Assembly (NCBI GenBank): GCA_020081605.1 | Contig: JAHREC010000018.1 | Span: 620,001-684,000, forward strand | Reading direction: 5' to 3' | Length of the DNA stretch: 64,000 nucleotides | Origin: Albifimbria verrucaria | Taxonomy: Eukaryota; Ascomycota; Sordariomycetes; Hypocreales; Stachybotryaceae | Shown: positions 59,404-64,000 of the stretch, piece by piece | Position numbering within the stretch: the stretch's first letter is position 1 | Layout: the number at the start of each line of letters is the position of its first letter | Notes under the pieces: model-generated | The model's input: only the letters and a program-made list of their open reading frames with translations | Database searches by the model: none | What the model was told of the DNA's origin: nothing | Translations under genes and position numbers: made by a program

Positions 59404-61653
59404 ATGGGGTCCATTGTTCCCATACCGCCAGTTCCTCACCCATTCGATCCCCTCAGTCCAGATGAGATCGCTGCTGCCGTCGCCACAGTAAAGAAGCAAT
59501 ATGACAACTGCTCTTTCAATGTGGTGTCGCTTCACGAGCCGCGCAAAGCGGACATGCTGAAATGGCTAGATGACCAAGCCAACGAGGCGCTTCGTCCAGC
59601 TCGTGTCGCAGACATTGTTGTCATTGTGAAAGGAGGCAAGGTTTATGACTGTCATGTGGACTTGAGCAAAGGTCCCACTATCACCAAATGGGAGCATATG
59701 GAAGGCGTCCAGCCTATAGTAAGTCAGAATTCATTTGTTGCAAACATAATGTCTCAAGCAGTCTATGCATGAAGAAATAGGCTGTATGTGAACACTAAGA
59801 CATTGACGTGCAGATCACGTTGGATGAGCTCAAGATCGTCGAGGAAATTTGCCGCAAGGATCCGAAAGTTATAGAGCAATGTCGAATTTCTGGTATTCCT
59901 CCAGAGGACATGCACAAGTTGTACTGCGACCCATGGACTATCGGCTATGATGATCGCCATGGAAGTACTGTTCGTTTGCAGCAGGCCCTTATGTACTACC
60001 GCCCGGATGTCGACACATGCCAGTACCAGTATCCCCTGGATTTTTGCCCTATTTACGACACCGAAAAGGAGACCATCATTGATATTGACATTCCCGAGGT
60101 CCGACGGCCGTTGAGCAAGACGAAGCCCATTGACTACATCCCGAGGTATGTCGAGAAAGAAGGTGGCTATAGGACTGATATCAAGCCCCTTAATATCATC
60201 CAGCCCGAAGGAGTGTCTTTTCGCATGAATGGCAGGGAGATAGAATGGCAGAATTGGAAGTTTCACATTGGATTTAACTACAGAGAAGGTATTGTGCTGC
60301 ACAACATCACCTTTAACGACAAAGGCACCCGCCGACCCATCTTCTACCGTTTGTCACTGGCGGAGATGGTCGTCCCATAGTGAGCATCCCTCTACCTAAT
60401 CTGAGCATAGAACTCGGTTAACTCTTATCAGCGGCAATCCCGTACATCCTCACCAGCGCAAGCACGCCTTTGACCTAGGCGAATACGGTGCTGGTTACCT
60501 GACGAATTCGCTCTCCCTTGGCTGCGACTGTAAAGGCTCTATTCACTATCTCGATGCATCTTTCCCCAACGGTGACGGTTCTATCCGTACCGTAAAAAAC
60601 GCCGTGTGCATTCATGAAGAAGACGCAGGCATTCTCTTCAAGCACCTCGACTTTCGTGACGATTCGTTCACAGTGACACGTGCACGCCGTCTTATCGTTC
60701 AACAGATTTTCACACCCGCCAACTACGAGTACGTCGTACAATGGATTTTCCACCAGGATGGCACTGTGCAGTTTGAGGTGCGCTTAACAGGCATCCTAAA
60801 CACGTATACCCTTGGCGAAGGCGAAGACCCAACGCCGTGGGGAACATGCGTGTACCCGGGTGTTAATGCGCATAATCACCAGCACCTGTTTTGCTTACGA
60901 GTTGACCCCATGGTCGACGGCGTAAACAATTCAGTCAACATGGTGGACGCTGTGGCCAGCGATGCGCCGGTGGGTAGTGAAGAGAATCCGCACGGAAATG
61001 CCTTCTATGCGAAAAAGACAAAGCTTGATACCACCGGCAAAGCGGTGACCGACTACAACGGAGCAACCAGCCGCACATGGGAAATTGTGAACGAGTCGAG
61101 TATCCACCCCTACAGCAAGAAGCCGGCGTCGTACAAGCTGGTCAGCAGGGAAGTTCCAGGCCTGCTCCCAAGGAGGGCAGCTTAGTCTGGAAACGAGCTG
61201 CGTTTGCACGACACGCTGTTCATGTGACCAAGTGTAAGCCAAAATCCTCTGCTACTTTCTTCGGTTTGCTAACCCTTCAAAGACCAAGACGATCAGATCT
61301 GGCCCGCAGGCCGACATGTCCCTCAAACCTCTGGCGAGCCATCTCTTGGCATCACAGAGTGGATCGGCGACGGCACCGAGTCCATCGACAACACCGATAT
61401 CGTCCTCTGGCACACATTTGGCGTCACACACATTCCAAGCCCAGAAGATTTTCCTGTCATGCCCGCAGAGCCTATTACATTGTTGCTGCGGCCTCGCAAC
61501 TTCTTCCGCAATAACCCTGTACTAGATGTGCCGCCGAGCTACTCTTCCACACCGAGCCAGGTGGCTGGAAAGAAGGAGGGTGTTTACGATGCGACAGACA
61601 AAGAGAGCAGGTTGGCTTTTGAGAACGAAGGATGTTGCAACACTAGCTCCTAA
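59404..61653 (+). CDS. Copper amine oxidase (TPQ-dependent)
   Basis: Exons 59404-59718, 59814-60379, 60432-61233 and 61283-61653; about 684 residues, the normal fungal length. The N-terminal domains start with HPFDPLSPDEI. The catalytic domain has YLDASFPNGDG (near the catalytic Asp base), the cofactor motif ANYEY whose first Tyr becomes topaquinone, the copper ligand pair NHQHLF, and the third His-containing block WHTFGVTHIPSPEDFPVMP. One base is missing at 61167-61169 (CCC); after it the sequence resumes as PKEGSLVWKR. It oxidises primary amines to aldehydes, ammonia and hydrogen peroxide. No signal peptide is visible. It is convergent with an allantoate-type permease 128 bp away. Confidence 0.95.
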
Positions 61654-61781
61654 GGGCATGCTACTGTTCGCGTTCAGACTGCTATGAAATGTCCCAGGGC
61701 ACAGAATGAGAGTTTTACACGGCCAAGTGTAGTAGTTTTATAGCATTGTATTCTAAGCCTTTGCAATCGAAGTAGGCTGTC

Positions 61782-63473
61782 TCATGGCTTCCAGCGAAAA
61801 GCAGGATGTTTCCAGTCCAGATCCTCAATTTGTTGGGGTGTCAACCCTACCAATTCCTTGTCCACATCCCTCTTTTCCCTCCTCTTATTGTCTATTCTCA
61901 TCCACAACAACGTCAACGTTGACAGAATTAGGATCATACTGGAAGTCGCCAAGTTCAGTCCGTTCCCAATATAATAGTCCGGCCCATCCCATGGGAGGAA
62001 GGACCACGCCGCAACCAATCCACCGATACTACCGATCATGACGTTTGCCCCGATTGCCGCACTACGCGCCGTGTCGCTGATGACATTAGCAGACACCTGT
62101 GCGTTAGTTAGAGGTGCTCCTGTAAATGCCGATGATGAAATTAGGAACGTGGCAGCGTAGCGGACCGACTGGTCGCTCGAGCCGATGAACATGCTGTAGC
62201 CGACCATGACGAGAGGCGCAGAGAGAATGAGCCAGATTTGGCGACGATCGGTGCGCCAACTCAGGAGCGGTAACAGCACAGTGAAAAAGCGCCTACGACG
62301 TATGGCGGTACAGTGTAAAGCTGCTGCTGAACGACAGTCCGATTTTGATAGATGGACCGGACAATGGTTGGGGCAAAGAATGCGAAGCCGTTGACGGTGA
62401 TGTTGTTAAGAAAGAAGACGAATGCCACGCTCAGCGTTACAGGACTAAAAACGCCTCGAAGAATCTTGGTTGTATCAATCGCGTCCAGCACAGACGTCGC
62501 TCCGACGCGTTCAGACTTGACTCGCATGATGGCCAGGTCCTTCTCTTCGGGCGTAAGCCAGGTCGCAGTGGCTGGTCTGTCAGTCAAGGTAAGAAAACCA
62601 ATGGCGCCGATACCTATGGTGATGATTCCTCTATCGCGAAGATCATGCGCCACGTATGCAGTCCACCGAAGTGGTCCAGAGTGAGGATCGCTGAAGCAAG
62701 CAGACCCCAAACGCGCCAGCCAACGGCGCCATGACGACGTAAAGCGAGAGCCGGAATGCCAATTCGGCGCGGCGATACCAGCGCGAAAGGTAGTACGCGA
62801 TGCCAGGCATCATGCCGGCCTCGAAGATTCCAAGCAGAAAACGTACGACGGCGGCCTGGGAGGTGGTGTGGACGAAGGCGGTTCCAAGCGATGCGATGCC
62901 AAAGAGAACAGTCGTCAGCGGGAGGAACCAGCCGGGTCCCATCCATTTACAAAGAAGGTTGGCAGGGATCTCGAAGACAATGTAGGAAACGTAGAATGCA
63001 GTGATTATGATATTGTAGTCATATCCTTTCATGCCCAGATCTTTGTTGAGGCCAGCGATGGCTGCGTTGCCTGGCTTAGTGTCAGCGTAGCACTAGATGA
63101 ACATTTTGTAGGAGAATAGCTGCTTGTAGAAGAAGAAGCAGATCATGTCCAAACTGGGTAGTGGACAGTTCCTTGGTCTTTTCACTCACCTATATTGGCC
63201 CGGTCAATGAAGCAGAAAAGATAGAGCAGCGCAACCGTCGGGACAATGTACAGGTCGATCTTCAGCCGGAGCTTCCTCTCGGCCACCGGATCATACTGCA
63301 AAAGTGGCTGGCCATATCTGCACGGGGAATTGGTTAACGAGGACATTCTGGATGAATATTTTGAGAATTTCGTACTTGTCAGTTGCAGGATGACCATCAT
63401 CGGCTGTCCGGTGAAGGGTCGAGCTGCTCACAGATTCTGTGACGGCTGGTTCGACATCCTGCACTACAGCCAT
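61782..63473 (-). CDS. MFS anion:cation symporter (allantoate permease-like, Dal5 type)
   Basis: Exons 63473-63376, 63317-63190 and 63070-61782, with introns of 58 and 119 bp; about 505 residues. The pre-helix segment YDPVAERKLRLKIDLYIVPT and FCFIDRANIGNAAIAGLNKDLGM are typical of the family. Later marks are VFEIPANLLCKWMGPGWFLP, RFLLGIFEAGMMPGIAYYLSRWYRRAELAFR (split by position), PLAGAFGGLLASAI, the central loop ATWLTPEEKDLAIMRVKSER and a charged C-terminal tail. Bases are missing at 62284-62288, 62705-62708 and 62628-62629. The first intron and start were chosen because they give DKYGQPLLQYDP in frame. It probably imports a nitrogen-containing acid, consistent with the amine oxidase next to it. 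Confidence 0.85.
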
Positions 63474-64000
63474 GGCTCTTGCTGCAGGCAAGCCAAGGGA
63501 TGTCCTAAGCTAGGCGGTGTGGATGAGACGGATGTAAACGGGCGAGGTCAACACAATTCGGTCTAAGTCATGTGTATGCCGGTCTAAAACACGACTCTGG
63601 TCAATAACAGACGTGGTAGGATGGAGCGAAAGACAAGTCTAAGACGAAGACCATAGCGGAGGAACACCAAGGACGCTGTTCATGTACCGATCCAGAACGC
63701 AGCCGCAATTCGGACTATGTCATTTGCGCAAGGGCTCACCTTGCGATTGCCGAATAACGAGCCCAGAAAATTTCGGCGATTGCGCCTAGCGCAAGGGAGG
63801 GTTGAATTCGGGTCCCCGGCCGGGGTGGGTCACCGGAGATAGATGGAGGGTGGGGATCGATTTGCATTGCACGGGACGAGTTTTGGTAACGGCGACCAGG
63901 TTTTGGCATTAATGAACTCGGGGCCAAGAGGAATGCTGTTTCATTCGTCCATGTTGGTTTTTCCTTCGGCGTAGTTATTTTGCCATTGGCATCCTTTTCG
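63474..64000. other. Upstream region of the permease
   Basis: The last 527 bp hold the permease promoter. No gene is supported before the window ends. Confidence 0.5.

Overview
The window reads as nuclear DNA of a filamentous ascomycete (Pezizomycotina, most likely Sordariomycetes, possibly Hypocreales). The evidence is short GT-AG introns of about 43-120 bp, and fungal-specific families: a HET-domain protein, a Zn2Cys6 regulator, GH7 and GH128 glycosidases, a peroxisomal D-amino-acid oxidase and a copper amine oxidase. I built 25 gene models. There is no rRNA, tRNA, CRISPR array or intact transposon that I can support.

Layout. 0-15 kb is conserved core: the end of the glucosidase II beta subunit, a sugar transporter, the complete TOR kinase (about 2,433 aa), Rtf2 and a Zn2Cys6 transcription factor. 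15.1-18.6 kb is a gene desert. 18.6-48 kb is accessory: two paralogous C2H2 regulators, an O-methyltransferase, a GH128 glucanase, a SnoaL-like protein, a cysteine-rich secreted peptide, a zinc alcohol dehydrogenase, a GNAT acetyltransferase, a GH7 homologue, a STAND-type N-terminal-domain protein, and a tight group of aldo-keto reductase, D-amino-acid oxidase, short-chain reductase and drug transporter. 48.8-63.5 kb holds a serine dehydratase, a secreted hydrolase-like protein, a HET protein, a repetitive coiled-coil protein, and a convergent pair of copper amine oxidase and an allantoate-type permease.

How they fit together. The 40.5-47.3 kb group and the 59.4-63.5 kb pair look like catabolic or detoxification sets: amine or D-amino-acid oxidation, carbonyl reduction and transport. 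The 22-31 kb genes include tailoring-type enzymes without any polyketide or peptide synthase. HET and STAND-like genes point to self/non-self recognition functions.

The most striking global property is a reading-frame artefact. About 35 single-base losses, nearly all in short homopolymer runs, break 19 genes, including the essential TOR gene. Each break is followed by perfect continuation of the family sequence one base out of frame, and restoring one base at each site makes every spliced length divisible by three. I read this as uncorrected homopolymer error in the assembly, not gene decay. The most interesting biological candidate is the GH7 protein, which has a clean reading frame but has lost two of its three catalytic carboxylates.
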